A stretch of DNA of 64,000 bases. Origin: Larix kaempferi (taxonomy: Eukaryota > Streptophyta > Pinopsida > Pinales > Pinaceae). The stretch covers positions 11,687,501-11,751,500 of the forward strand of contig BSBM01000440.1 of assembly GCA_027924585.1 (NCBI GenBank), in the 5' to 3' direction. How positions within the stretch are numbered: the first letter of the stretch is position 1; the number at the start of each line of letters is the position of its first letter. The position numbers and the translations under genes were made by a program. The notes under the pieces are model-generated. The model did not search any database, had not been told where the DNA came from, and saw nothing but the letters and a program-made list of their open reading frames with translations. Positions 31,891-44,159 of this stretch are shown here, in pieces.

Positions 31891-33800
31891 GATACCCATA
31901 TCACTGATACCTTCTTCCAAAGACTTAAATCGGCTTCCACCAACCCTTTCTTTGGACCCGGCGAGTCAAATTCTACCCAACTGGGAACAACAATGCTACT
32001 ATATAACTTGAAATCAATGTATGACCTCTTAGAACACATGTTTATCGACACTTTTAAGGTAACTGACCATCAAGTCCCTTATATTTTGAGGAATCTTGTC
32101 ACACAATCAACATTGAAAATAGTCAATTTTATGAACGTTGAATGACATTGTACATTTATATTTCCGACTAGCTGCAGGTTATTCAAAGATAAGGTACTTA
32201 TAAGTGATAATGTCTTGCCCGACCGCTACTAAGAGGGAAAGGAATTGTTGAAAATATTGGGTGTTGAGTACATATCATATCATGCGTGTTCGAATGATTG
32301 TATTCTATATATAGGTGAATATATATAGAGAAAGAGATATGTCCAAAATGTGGGCATGAAAGGTACCATAAATCAAGAAACAAGGCTAAATCACATGGTC
32401 TTCTCCATAATATATTGAGGCACATGCCTATAATCCCAAGCATTTAAAGACTCTTTCATTGCAAAGAATTAGCTATGTTGCGGGGATGGAATGCCTTGCA
32501 CCGAAGTGAGTTAGGAGTTATGCAAATATCAACAGATTCAATAGCCATGAAGCATATAGAGGATACATGGCCCAATAAATTCAATGATGAGGTGTAGAGC
32601 TTTTGATTGAGCATATCCATGGATGGCGTCAACTCATATTCCCTCCAAAACACCAACTATTATGTTTGGCTTATAGTAGTGATAAATAACAATATCCCTC
32701 CATGGTTGTCTATGAAGAATTAACATCTTATGTTGGCTCTTATATTCCCTTGTAGAAGACAAGTGAAGAATATGAATGTTTACATACAACCATTGATCAA
32801 TGAATCAAAGGAATTATGGGAAGGTATACAAGTATATGATGTATCAAGACCCATCCTAATAGAGAGGAGTTTTATGTTGTATGGCACATGTGCATACACC
32901 ACACATGATTATTCGGGATTAGGACTTTGCTCTAGTAAACATGTTGTTTGATTTGTTTATATTCGTAACAATATTTTTTGGCATATTTAATTCAGTGCGA
33001 TTGTATTAATATTCAACACTAATGTGATTTATATACCATGACACCGCAAGTCTTGTAACAAAAGGGTATCATGAATGTAAATGTTGTGGACCTTCTATGA
33101 AGGCTAGGTGGTCCAGACACCTACGAAAGCCGGTGTACGATTTCTCAAGGGTATTCCTCCTAAAAGACCACCCTTATAGAATAGAAACATTTGCTTTCAA
33201 TGGTAAAATAGATAGAACCCGAAGGACTGAAATAACGACACCGACTCACAGGATTAGGGAATATGACAAAGATAAAGAGAAAGAAATTGAAGAAATGTTC
33301 GATTCAATAGGGAACCTATGTTCAATGATCTTGAATTCTTCGACACCAATGTTGAGAAAATGCCCATTGGGAGAAAAGGAAATCAATATTTTCTAAGCAT
33401 ATTGAGAGCATCTTAAGATTGTCCACTTACTAGATCCCATGCATATATTTAAAAATGTTTCATCTCCTTTGTGGAGGCACATATCATTGAAACAAAGTGT
33501 CGCATTGGTTCTAAGGAGAGATCTTATTTCTTCAGATACTAAAAAGAAGCATTGGCCAAGATAAGAAAATAGAGAGCTTGGACCATCTTGGTCATTTAAA
33601 TAAGGTGATGTCCCATGGGTTTTGAAGAAAGATGATATTTCTTTGGAAAAGGAAGTTAAATTGGGTGTGAAGGACCCTTCTTTATATGGGTCTACTCTAC
33701 GACGGTGCTTCATTGTAGATGAACATTTGTCGGGTTTGAAATGACATGACCATCTAAACCTTCTAAGGATATGTATGTCAAAAAAATGTTTGTAATTTTT
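31886..33800 (+). pseudogene. CACTA (En/Spm) TNP2 transposase, N-terminal and catalytic part
   Basis: Frames and exons with many lesions but a clear TNP2 order: ITDTFFQRLKSA and LLYNLKSMYDLLEHMF (exon end 32058, donor AAG|GTAACT); then LLKILGVEYISYHACSNDC, KCGHERYHKSR, and near 32600-32660 SISMDGVNSYSLQN, the region of the first catalytic Asp; then MNVYIQPLINESKELWEGIQ and TTHDYSGLGL (about 32770-32930); HLRKPVYDFSRVFLL (33115 on); and IVHLLDPMHIFKNVSSPLWR, ending near 33780 with HDHLNLLR. TNP2 cuts and pastes CACTA elements by binding subterminal motifs. Several stops are present. The remainder lies beyond the copia element at 40190-41660. Confidence 0.85.
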
Positions 33801-33824
33801 GTTTTTATCTTTTACCCCACAAGT

Positions 33825-33829
33825 TAAAA
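33825..33829. repeat. TAAAA target duplication, left of copia element
   Basis: TAAAA here and at 40169-40173 flanks the copia element exactly. Confidence 0.85.
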
Positions 33830-34429
33830 TGTTAAATTAATGTAACATCGAAGTATATTCTACTTGTATTTTATTATTGTAACTCTGTCGGGGATGTTTT
33901 ACCTCCGTCGATGATGTCATTATTACATTTGGTCATGAGGTTAACCTTCCATTATAAGTCAGGTCGTTAGCACCCAAGTAAATGTAATATAAGTGGTAAT
34001 TGAGTCTCTCTAGAGAAGTCTGCCCAGTTAGGATTACTGGGGCCGACCTAGCTGAGTTAAAGGTTAGGTCAAAAGTAATGTATAAATAGAAGGAGAGACT
34101 CCTTCATTTATTCATTCACTCACTTGTGCAATTCGCATTAGTGGAGAGAGAGAGATCTGGGAAGGAGAAGAAGGAGTGGCTTGAGTCCAGAGTTTGGTAT
34201 TTTTGTCTCTCTTATTTGTGAGACATATTTTTGGGGCATTGTACTTGATCATCTATATTGAGGAAGTTCTTGCTGGGTTTTCTTCCCCTTGAGGGTTTCC
34301 CAAGGTATATTGTTTTTGTGCTTTGTGATTGTGTATCTTTTAGAGATCCTGATTATGCTGCTATTGTGAATAATGTATTTAATGCTAATGAATTTGAAAT
34401 CTAGTCTATGGTAGCATATAATATTAACA
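33830..34429 (+). mobile_element. 5' LTR of copia element
   Basis: 600 bp, TG...CA, with GCCGAC at 34042-34047 and TATAAATAGA at 34081-34090, followed by a CT/GA-rich transcribed leader. It pairs with 39556-40168. Confidence 0.93.
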
Positions 34430-34442
34430 TGGTATAAGAGCT
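34430..34442 (+). promoter_or_regulatory. Primer-binding site, initiator tRNA-Met type
   Basis: TGGTATAAGAGC directly follows the LTR; copia elements usually have TGGTATCAGAGC here. One base differs. Confidence 0.85.
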
Positions 34443-34845
34443 TTCCTGAAAAGAGCAACTTTCACAAGGTAAAACTCTCTTTCTTTCTCCGGAAGTGAAA
34501 AATTAGGGCTTCTTACATAAGTGGAATTTTTTAGTGCAATAAGCATAGGGAAGTGCACCTCTCCAAAATCAAAATTTTGGTACCAAGATCGAATTTTTTG
34601 AGTGGGTGAAACTCCCGAAAAGTCAAACCCTAGTTTGACTTTGGACGAGAAAACTGTAGAAAACTAGTGAACCAGAAAACTACAGATCCGAAATTCGCAA
34701 GTCAATTTTGAAGGTTGGAATTTTGGAATCTTCAAAATCCAAGTACACCAGCATACTCGCCTCAGTCAAGCACATATTTTGGTGAGTTCAGTTTTTCATT
34801 TTGAGAAATTTTGATTTTTGATTATTTTCTGCTCCCTGGGTTGCA

Positions 34846-35782
34846 ATGGCACCAAGCACCAAGCTTGATGACAAGTTGGAAGGAATAGATAACTTATGTG
34901 CTTGGAAGTATAGGATTGGTCTCATTCTAGAAGAGAATGACCTTACCAATTTTGTTAAAGAAGTTGTACCTGAACCCGAAGAAGCTGAAGCTAAGGAGAA
35001 GTAGAAGGAGGTAGAAGAAGGATATGATTAGGGCTATGAGGATCATAGCAGACTCCATTAAAGATCACTTGATTCCTCAAGTGTCCTATAAGGAGACTCC
35101 AAAAGAGATGTTTGATGCCCTAACCAGAATGTATGAAGGGAAAAACATAAATCAGAAGATGAGTTTGAGAGCTCAACTCAAGAGCACAAAGATGAGCCAA
35201 GGAGAATCCATTCGAGAATACTTTACAAGGGTTTCCCAATTCAAGGAACAACTAGAAGCTATTGGAGAAACCCTTGAGGAAGATGAGTTGGTAATGAATG
35301 ATCTCAATGGTATTACTAGACATTGGGACTCCTTTATCTAGACCATGTGTGCAAGAAAGGAAAGTCTACTATTCGAAGTTGTATGGGAAGAATATGTCCA
35401 GGAGGAAGCTAGAGTAGCAAATCGAGAAGCACTACTCAGGGATGATGATCAAGCTCTAGCTACCCATACAAAGAGAGGAAAAGGAAAACCTCATTTCAAG
35501 AAGGAAAATCATAAGGAGTTACATCCTCCAAAGAAGTTTCAAAAGTATAAGAAAGGAAACTACAAGCGAAGAGATTACTCTTCTGTCCAATGTTTCCGTT
35601 GTGATAATATGGGGCATATTGCCAAAGCTTGTCCAGAAAGAAAAGATAGAAAAAAATATTATAAGAGGAAGAGCAATAAAATACAACATGCTCATTTTGC
35701 CGAAGATGAAGAAGACAAAGACGAAGAAGAAGAACCTCCCAGGAAGGTTGCAAAAGAAGAATTCGAAGAATATGTCTTGTAA
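34846..35782 (+). pseudogene. Copia gag
   Basis: Starts at ATG 34846 (MAPSTKLDDKLEGIDNLCAWKY, a copia gag N terminus), has a stop and frameshift near 35000, continues at 35024-35341 (MIRAMRIIADSIKDHLIPQV, MFDALTRMYEG, MSLRAQLKSTKMSQGESI), has a second stop at 35339-35341, then the basic tail with a CFRCDNMGHIAKAC knuckle at about 35604-35645, ending in an acidic Glu/Asp-rich stretch. This is the UBN2/Retrotran_gag family that packages element RNA. Two lesions inactivate it. Confidence 0.88.
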
Positions 35783-35910
35783 TAGTGGTGCTTCAAAGCA
35801 CTCTCTCCAATCTTGAATAAAAGGACTCCCCTCGCAAAGTTTCACTAGGAGAATAAGAGAAGCAACATACAAGATTGGTTCGGGAACTCTGATGATGACG
35901 TAGAGCTCAC
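35773..35910 (+). pseudogene. Copia protease remnant
   Basis: In another frame, CNSGASKHSLQS keeps the SGASKH part of the copia protease active site, with Asn where the catalytic Asp belongs, followed by REATYKIGSG. It is truncated after about 45 residues; integrase zinc-binding and core motifs do not follow. Confidence 0.55.
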
Positions 35911-36560
35911 CACCAGTCATTTCAGTAATCCATGCAAGGAGACTAGGATCAAAAGAGATCCCACCAAACAAACAAAGATAAGTATTTGAATTGTCATTAT
36001 AATGTCTAGTTGTGTACATATTTATTTAGGATGCGTGTTATGCATGTTTGCATTGATATGCATGTGATGGGTAAGTATCTTATGGTGTTATACAACATTC
36101 CATTGCTACTTATATGGAGTGAAACCTCTTTTCTAACATATTGGGAGTAGTGCGCACTCTTAATAATGTCCTGATAGTGATGGAAGGCATCTAGAAAGTT
36201 ACCATATGAATGTGGGGTATGAATAAATGTTGTGTTATTGATAGCATTATGACAGTGTGACTTATGCTTTATGCATATGTTTTTGGAAACTATGAAATGT
36301 TTCTAACCATGCTATTAAATTTGACTTGTAGGAAGTATCGTACAACGATCACCTACAAATGAAGAACGATGAGACTTGTTTCGTAGAACAAGTGACAATG
36401 GTTCAAATATAAACAAGACTTGTTAAATCAAGTAGAGGAAGTCGACTATGACGAGATAGACAAACTCATGGTGTGATCGAAGTATGTGAAGAAGATGTAC
36501 CTCCTAGAGTTGCAGAGGTTGCACCCTCTCACGATGATGAGACTCGAGAAGATCATGATA
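35911..36560. other. Unassigned stretch replacing copia integrase
   Basis: About 650 bases where the integrase should be. I see no HHCC or DDE motif. An acidic segment near 36430-36560 may be the end of the integrase-RT linker; the rest looks unrelated or decayed. Confidence 0.5.
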
Positions 36561-36569
36561 TGTTGGAGC

Positions 36570-38286
36570 CCCAATAACCTCCATCCATGACTATATTTCT
36601 CGCAAGAGAAAACCAGCTTGGGTTGGTGAAATCATTCAAGATGCTGAGAAGTATGGAGCTCCAAAAGACTCCACAAGAGAAAGCAAGAGGCCAAAGCCAT
36701 TTTCCAGTTATGTGGCTTTGATGTGTGATATCGTAGACAAATAACCTACTTGCTTCGAAGAGGCCACTCAAAAGAAAGAATGGGTAGAAGCTATGACGAA
36801 AGAATACCAGTCAATAATGAAGAATGATGTGTGGGACATAGTTCCAAAACCATAAGGCAAAAGTGTGGTATCTTCCAAATGGATATACAAGATAAAACAT
36901 GTTGCGGATGGAAGTATTGAGAAATACAAAGCTAGGTTTGTGGCCCAAGGATTCTCTCAAAAGGAAGGAATCGATTATGAGGAAACATTTTCTCTTGTAG
37001 CAAGGTACACTTCAATTAGAACCATCATGGCACTGTAAGCCACGATGAAGTGGAAGTTACACCAGATGGATGTGAAAACAACTTTCCTGAATGGTGTTAT
37101 TGAGGAGGAAGTGTACATAGAACAACCACATGGTTTTGAGGTTGAAAACAAAGAGACACATCTCTGCAAATTGAAGAAGGCTCTGTATGGGTTAAAGCAA
37201 GCTCCAAGAGCTTGTTATGGAAGGATTGTCAATTTTCTAACGAGCTTGGGATTTACTAAGAGTAAAGCTAATCCTAACCTTTACTTCAAGGTTATGGATG
37301 ATGAACCAGTCATATTATTGCTATATGTGGATGACTTGTTCTTGACAGATAATGAGAAGAGAATATCAAAGTGCAAAGAGAAGCTCACTACAGAATTCGA
37401 GATGAAAGACCTTGGCTTAATGCATTATTTTATAGGTCTTGAGGTATGGCAGAGACCAGAGGGAATCTTCCTTAACCAAGGGAAGCATGCAATGGAAATA
37501 TTGAAAATATTTGATATGTTGGAGTGCAAAGCCATGGCCACACCCATGGATACCAACTTGAAGTTATTATCTGATACTTCGTCAGAATTAGTGGATGTGA
37601 CTCTATACAGGCAGATTATTGGGTCGCTGATGTATCTGACGAATACGAGGCCAGATATATGCTTTGTTGTGAACACCTTGAGTCAGTATCTGGTTGAGCC
37701 CATACGGGTGCACATTGTAGCTGCGAAGAATGCGATGAGGTACCTAAAAGGTACAATAGACTATGGTCTCAATTATACTCGAGACCATGAGTTTAGACTT
37801 TATGGTTATACAGATTGCGATTGGGATGGAAGTGTCTCAAATAGGAAGAGCACTTCAGGTGGATGTTACAGTCTCGGGTCAACCATGATCTCATGGCTAA
37901 GCAAGAAGCAGTCCAGTGTGGCTCTCAACACTACAGAGGCAGAGTATATTGCAGCTTGTTCTACGAGTTGTGAATCTATATAGCTTCGAAAGTTTTTATC
38001 AGATCTGTTTGATCTGGATTTGGATACCACAATGATTCTATGTGATAACCAGAGTTGTATAAAAATTACAGAGAACCCTGTGTTCCATGAGAGGTCAAAA
38101 CACATAGATATACGATATTTCTACATCCATGATATGGTGTAGAGGGGAGCTATAAATCTCCAGTACATGAGCATGGATGAGCAGGTTCCAGATGTGTTGA
38201 CTAAGCCTCTATCTCGAGTGAAGTTTGAGCACTTCCGTGACAAGCTTGGTATAGTCCGAAAGGACTTCTCTCGAAAGGGGGAGTAA
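36570..38286 (+). pseudogene. Copia reverse transcriptase and RNase H
   Basis: RT begins near 36770 (FEEATQKKEWVEAMTKEYQS, then SKWIYKIKH and ARFVAQGFSQ). After a stop at 37036-37038 the frame 37045-37983 holds LHQMDVKTTFLNG, LKKALYGLKQAPRACY, the catalytic LLYVDD, and RNase H motifs (YTDCDWDG, TEAEYIAA). The frame then continues past TAG at 37981 to MDEQVPDVLTKPLSRVKFEHF and stops at 38284-38286. The enzyme copies element RNA into DNA. Stops at 36742, 36853, 37036, 37981 and 38140 make it a pseudogene, although the YVDD box is intact. Confidence 0.92.
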
Positions 38287-38309
38287 TGATGATGATACTG
38301 TGATGCAGT

Positions 38310-38990
38310 GGGATTGATCATCCCTAGACATAGGTTGTCTTAAATGTTGATCCTGAGTTGTGGTGGGATCGATCGTCCCTAGACAGAGATGTCTTAAATG
38401 ATTGTGTTGGGTTTGATTGTCCCTAGATAGAGATTTCCTAGATAATTGTGTTGGGTTAGATTGTCCCTAGACATAGATGTCTTAAATAATTGTGGTGGGT
38501 TCGATTGTCCCTAGACAGAGAGAGTCTTAAATAATTGTGGTGGGTTCGATTGTCCCTAGATAGAGATGTCTTAAATAATTGTGTTGGGTTCGATTGTCCC
38601 TAGACAAAGATGTCTTCAATAATTGTGTTGGGTTCGATTGTCCCTAGACATAGATGTCTTAAATAATTGTGGTGGGTTCGATTGTCCCTAGACAAAGATG
38701 TCTTAAATAATTGTGGTGGGTTCGATTGTCCCTAGACAGAGATGTATTAAATAATTGTGTTGGGTTCGATTTTCCCTAGACAGAGATGTCTTAAATAATT
38801 CTGTTGTGTCCGATCATACCTAGACATAGATAGTCAGTCTTAAATGATTGTGTTGGGTACGATCATCCCTAGAATGAGATAGTATTAAATGATTGTGTTG
38901 GGTCCGATCATCCCTACACTGAGATAGTCTTAAATGATTGTGGTAGGATTGATCATCCCTAGACATAGGTCCTGAGTTCCGAAAGGAAGG
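38310..38990 (+). repeat. Minisatellite, about 14 units of 44-49 bp
   Basis: Units read CTAGACAGAGATGTCTTAAA then TAATTGTGKTGGGTTCGATTGTCC. Central units are the most alike; the last three are longer and carry GATCATCC. Not coding in any frame. It lies between pol and the polypurine tract. Confidence 0.95.
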
Positions 38991-39049
38991 ATAGTATTAA
39001 ATGTTGATCTAGTGTTGGACTGGATCCCTAGTTTTGAAAGGAAGGTCAT

Positions 39050-39430
39050 ATGTACTACAGGTGATGCTCCTGATGATATTCCAGTACTTTAGATGAGGAT
39101 GATCCAGTGTTGCAGATGATGATATGCCAGGATGCTCCAGTGCTGCAAATGATGATGTTCCAGTACTAAAGATGAGGATGCTCCAGTGCTGCAGGTGATG
39201 TTCCAGTACTGAAGATGAGGATGCTCCAGTGCTGCAGGTGATGTTCTAGTACTGAATATGAGGATGATCTAGTGTTGTAGGTGATGTTCCAATACTGAAG
39301 ATGAGGATGCTCCAATGTTGCAGGTGATGTTCTAGTGCTGAAGATGAGGATCCTCCAGTGCTGAAGATGTTGATGTTCCAGTGCTGAAGATGAGGATGCT
39401 CCAGTGCTGAAGATGATGATGTTGAAGAAC
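39050..39430 (+). repeat. Second minisatellite, about 43-bp units of two half-repeats
   Basis: Roughly eight or nine units alternate GATGTTCCAGTACTGAAG and ATGAGGATGCTCCAGTGCTG. No open frame spans it. It is unrelated to the array just upstream. Confidence 0.92.
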
Positions 39431-39546
39431 TTCCAATGATTTATAGATGTATCAAATGATGTTGTTGTTGATTCCCTCCTCTCTCCGATGATGTTGTTTA
39501 GAGTTACACATGCAAATGTTGTTTTCAGTAGAATACCCTTCTTGTT

Positions 39547-39555
39547 AAGGGGGAG
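39547..39555 (+). promoter_or_regulatory. Polypurine tract of copia element
   Basis: AAGGGGGAG immediately precedes the 3' LTR, where plus-strand DNA synthesis is primed. Confidence 0.85.
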
Positions 39556-40168
39556 TGTTAAATTAATGTAACATCGTAGTATGTTTTACTTGTATTTTAT
39601 TATTGTAACTCCGTCGGGGATGTTTTAACTCCGTCAAGGATGTCATTATTAAATTTGGTCATGTAAAGGTCATGAGGTTAACGTTCCATTGTAAGTCGGG
39701 TCGTTAGCACCCAAGTAAATGTAATATAAGTGGTAATTGAGTCTCTCTAAAGAAGTCGACCCAGTTAGGATTACTGGGGCCGACCTAACTGAGTTAAAGG
39801 TTAGGTCAAAAGTAATGTATAAATAGAAGGAGAGACTCCTTCATTTATTCATTCACTCACTTGTGCAATTCGCATTAGTGGAGAGAGAGAGATATCTGCG
39901 AAGGAGAAGAAGGAGTGGCTTGAGTCCAGAGTTTGGTCTTTTTGTCTCTCTTATTTGTGAGACATATTTTTTGGGCATTGTACTTGATCATATATATTGA
40001 GGAAGTTCTTGCTGGGATTTGTTCCCCTTGAGGGTTTCCCAGGGTATATTGTTTTTGTGCTTTGTGATTGTGTATATTTTAGAGATCCTGATTATGCTGC
40101 TATCGTGAATAATGTATTGAATGCTAATGAATTTGCAATCTAGTCTATGGTAGCATATAATATTAACA
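39556..40168 (+). mobile_element. 3' LTR of copia element
   Basis: 613 bp matching 33830-34429 with a small internal duplication near 39660-39680. It is followed by the TAAAA duplication at 40169-40173. Confidence 0.93.
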
Positions 40169-40189
40169 TAAAACACAATTAAAATTTTA

Positions 40190-41660
40190 TGTGTTCACTT
40201 TGTAGTGTCATTATCCTTTGCTCAGGTGTGGGTGTGTGAACTACAACTTTCTCGAGGACCTGCAACGTGCCATATCTAAACTATCTACATTTATACAATG
40301 GATCACATCAAAGGAGATTCACATGGCTAGCATTCCACGATGGTGTCAAGAGATAACTAAGATTGTTTGTATGCTTGAGAAGGAACTGCCAATGAGTTTC
40401 ATGGACTTGCAGGTTCAACTTCTAATTCACTTAGTTGATGAGGTTGAATTAGATAGGGTGGTCTCATGTCATTGGATGTTCTTCTTAGATAGGTACATGA
40501 AAAATTGAAGGGATTTGTTTGACAAAGGGAAAAACCCAAGGGGTCTATGGAAAAGGGGTACATATTATATGAGTCATTCTATTATGTCAGTGAGTACATC
40601 AAGAAAATCGATCACACACCAAGCACAATGATTTGGGATGATGAACACGATGAGGACAAAAGGGAAGGGGAGCTACTCCAAATGAATGGAAAAAAGTGCA
40701 TGATAAAGAGTAAGTCACTTATATTTTGTCAATTTGATTTCATGAATACAACGAAAAATTTAGAAATTGCCGCCATCAATAAATTCATTCTGTACAAAGC
40801 GGAGGAAACACAGTTGTGGGTCACATTGTATGAAGAGAAGAGGAGGAAATGGGACATTGAAAGGAAATAATTCAGATGATTGAACGGTAGAAGCATGCAT
40901 TATGTTGATCATTTAAAATAAATTATGCCAATGATTTACCCCAACAGTTGGGTTGCTGCCAAGTCAGGGAGAAATATGGTGCATCTAGTCATTACCAACT
41001 TGCCGAGGAGGATGCACTAAAGACGACGATCGGGTGCAACAACTTGGTAATAATCTCTTTGTGTACATTTTTAGCTTTATAATGCACCTTTGAATTATAA
41101 CATCTATATTTTATATATTAATGGTCGGGTTATTAGACATATGACACCATCATTTGTTCACTTGTTTACAAGTGCATTTGTTCCCATCTATGTGGGCATA
41201 TGGGCATCATTTTCACACCGAGGATGTTGGTGATGGACGTCTTACACAAGACTGTGGAGTGGAAGGCAAGTACGACCAACCTAGCTGTGCTAGCCATCAT
41301 GATCAAAACCTAATAGGAGGGAAGTTGGGTTATGTTGGAAAGATACAAGAGAACATTCAAGTGGACTTCTCATCTTTCCAATGTGTTATTTTTAGGTGCA
41401 AGTGGTGGGACACATTCGACATGAATAATGCAAAGGAATATTGTAATAGTGGGATGATATGTATCAACTCTAGAAATTTGTAGGATGAAACTAAGGAGCT
41501 TTATGTTTTCCCAAAACATTGCAACCAAGTGTTTTTTTACTCGGATGTGTTGGATAGGGATTGGTGGTTTGTATTAAGACACGATCCTAGATCTAAACAT
41601 ATTTTTGAGAACAACAGTGCTATCATGCCAAGCGAGGAAGATAATAAGGGTGATGGCAAT
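40190..41660 (+). pseudogene. CACTA TNP2 transposase, C-terminal part (DUF4218/DUF4216-like)
   Basis: Resumes TNP2 after the copia insertion. The frame 40218-40508 has YNFLEDLQRAISKLS, IVCMLEKELPMSFMDLQVQL and LIHLVDEVELDRVVSCHWMF, the DUF4218 pattern. The frame 40547-40870 has GYILYESFYYVSEYIKKID. Frame 41154-41483 and the following bases give LGYVGKIQENIQVDF, FQCVIFRCKWWDTF and, after a stop, FYSDVLDRDWWFVLRHDPRS, the DUF4216 pattern. Several frame breaks. An acceptor-like TTTGTAG near 40200 suggests the copia element lies in an intron. Confidence 0.85.
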
Positions 41661-42164
41661 GGGGTGTGATATGTACATGTTTTATTTCATCATTTTCAGT
41701 GTTGATATATCGTTTTATTATTGTTATCTTTAGTTCTTTTAATTATATTGTTTATTTTTCATGTTATGACAGTGGGAATGGAAAGTTGATTACCGAATGT
41801 TTTTAAACAATTTTAGTTGGTTAACAATCAATCTGATGCGAAATGTGTTTGTCTATTAAGTAATTTGTGATTGTACAGATTGATTGACTAAAAAATAATT
41901 TTGTTTTACTTGAAGGTATTTATATCTCATTGCAATTTAGTATAAAATATTAGAATTATTGTGGCACATTATTATGGCGTGTCAATATTGAAAAAATATA
42001 GGTCAATGTGTATCATATGAGTGCCGATGTTTAATATGAATTCCTAACAATATGCAAATAGTCATTTTATACTAATTATGTTCATATTAACTTGTAAGTA
42101 ATAAACAAATTTTAATTTTAATTCGAAATGTATAGTTCATTTACAATTTAATAAGTAGACTTAG

Positions 42165-42461
42165 AATTCAAGTATTCGACGACTCAAATCTAGTCATCAA
42201 TTGGATGAGACTAAGGAGACCGCTCAGGAATATCTAAGGAGACCGCTCAGGAATATCTTTCTCAAGGCTATTTATGAGGAACTTGCCAGGATAGTAGACC
42301 GCTTCCAATTCATCAACTTTCAACATGTGTACAGAGAAAAGAACAATTAGCAGACCAACTATCCAAATTTGGGCTACAATTCGGGGATGTTGTATGGAAA
42401 AAATGGGAGTGTACTAATGACATTGTAGCTGAGGATGATCCGGGACCACTACCTTTTTAAT
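42165..42461 (+). pseudogene. RNase H fragment of a retroelement
   Basis: Two frames give FDDSNLVINWM and, after a 23-base tandem duplication (42209-42255, CTAAGGAGACCGCTCAGGAA twice), HVYREKNQLADQLSKFGLQF and a short tail ending DDPGPLPF. This matches the last third of an RVT_3-type RNase H (final Asp in LADQLS). Its parent could be a LINE or a gypsy element; no other part of it is seen nearby. Confidence 0.55.
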
Positions 42462-42469
42462 TCCACCTG

Positions 42470-44155
42470 GGCTCTAGCATGATTTCTATTGTATATTAAG
42501 TATACGGAGAAGCCTCTTTTTTATCCTGATTTTGAAGTCTTGACAACAAGAGAATAGACATGAACATCTATACCTGTGCTTATACTATAGAAGTAGTCAT
42601 TACAATGGTCTCATGTCTGTTGTATAATGACGGAAAAGATTGAATTAAGTGGGCACACACCCAAAACATGACATACTTTTTGTATGAGGTCATTTATGGC
42701 CATGAAGAATGTGCTTTCTTAAAACATAAGAAATTAAGATTTTTCTTCCATGGAAAAAAATTAGACTTAAAAATGACAACTATAATGTGTGAATGAATTT
42801 TATTTATTTGTTAAGTAACACTAACACACTCTATCATAAGATTTCATTCTATTAATTTACATAATATTAATGTCTCCACTAATGAAAAACCTCTTTCAAA
42901 CTCTAACAATGCAATCCCATTAAGGTTTTTCTAAATAAAGTTATTTATAACAATTCACCAACTCATCCTCACTAGCATGATTAATTCTTTAGCATGACAT
43001 GAGGGATATTCATGACCAATCTCCTTGCATATTGAAGGGAAGTGTGTACATAGAGTCTCGACCCTAATCTACACCCATATCATAGTCTATCCTATGCAAA
43101 CTCTTTATTGGGTTTCTACATGGAAAATGTAGTCAAATTCATTCATTTAGTCAACCTTAAATCATGTTTGGCATTTAGCCCCACAAGAACGCATGCACTT
43201 TCCATACTATGCCTTTTTGACAATTTGATACATAATAAACTTGTGCCTAAGAAGAGTATACATCCCTGTAACGACTAAGTGATCTCTCCATTCTAGTTAT
43301 AAAATATTGGAGTCCTCATATCATTTTGGAACAAACTTTGGCCATAATGACATCACTATTTTCTTGAACTAATGATATAATTCTTAAATCCTCATATAAA
43401 TTTTAAATGTAATAATTAGTGGCCAAGTGCATATTAATTGTAATATTTAATGCACTAAGCAAAGGTACCCTATTTATAGCATATGTTTTGACATCTATGT
43501 TAATAAAATCAAGAAATGTTTAAAAGAGGATGGCTACATTGAAATCAACAGGATTGGACTTATTGTCATCCTTTATAGATTACATTATTATTTTTATATT
43601 TAAACTTTTAAATCTCTTCATGAATAAGAAACTCAACATTCTCAATCTTTTTACAATTTTTATAAACTTAACATTAAGATGGATAAAATCAAGATGATAA
43701 TTAAGCCCAAGATTAAAAAAATATCATCTTATTTTCTATGGCGGTGACACCCTAATTTAAATTGTCATTTAAAATAGAAGGACATCATTGAAATGATTAA
43801 TAAAATGAACATGGATACTGCAAAGATTTTACAAATCCTGAATTTAATGATCAAAACTATTTTTCAATTTTTATGTGCGTAATGAACAAAATTAATACTG
43901 TCAAAATTAGAACCAATGGGACTCATAACCCCCACAATGAAACTACTCAATAATCTAACCAAAAACAATAGATTGGGATGATTGATTTTGTAAAATTTGT
44001 GATAAATAGGAGGTGAAGAAAGAACATAATTTCCTTTTCACATGACCCACATTTAATAATGTAATTGGAAACTTTAAATTTATATATTAGTTTCTCTTTC
44101 TCCTTACCAAAAGCACTATGAACTTTGTATTTCCATTTCTTATTTCCCTATGTAA
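42470..44155. other. AT-rich stretch without recognisable features
   Basis: No long frame, LTR end or motif array seen. It lies between the transposase and the low-complexity block, probably inside the CACTA-type element. Confidence 0.5.
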
Positions 44156-44159
44156 CTTG

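Larger units (their letters stand above)
33830..40168 (+). mobile_element. Ty1/copia element nested in a TNP2 intron
   Basis: A 6.3-kb element with LTRs of 600 and 613 bp (TGTTAAATTA...ATTAACA), a TAAAA target duplication, an iMet-type primer-binding site, gag, a protease remnant, RT-RNase H, two minisatellite arrays, a polypurine tract and a 3' LTR. The integrase is largely missing between 35.9 and 36.5 kb. The LTRs differ at scattered bases, and the 3' copy has an extra 13-base GTAAAGGTCAT-type duplication, so the insertion is not recent. It sits in a probable intron of TNP2. Confidence 0.93.
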
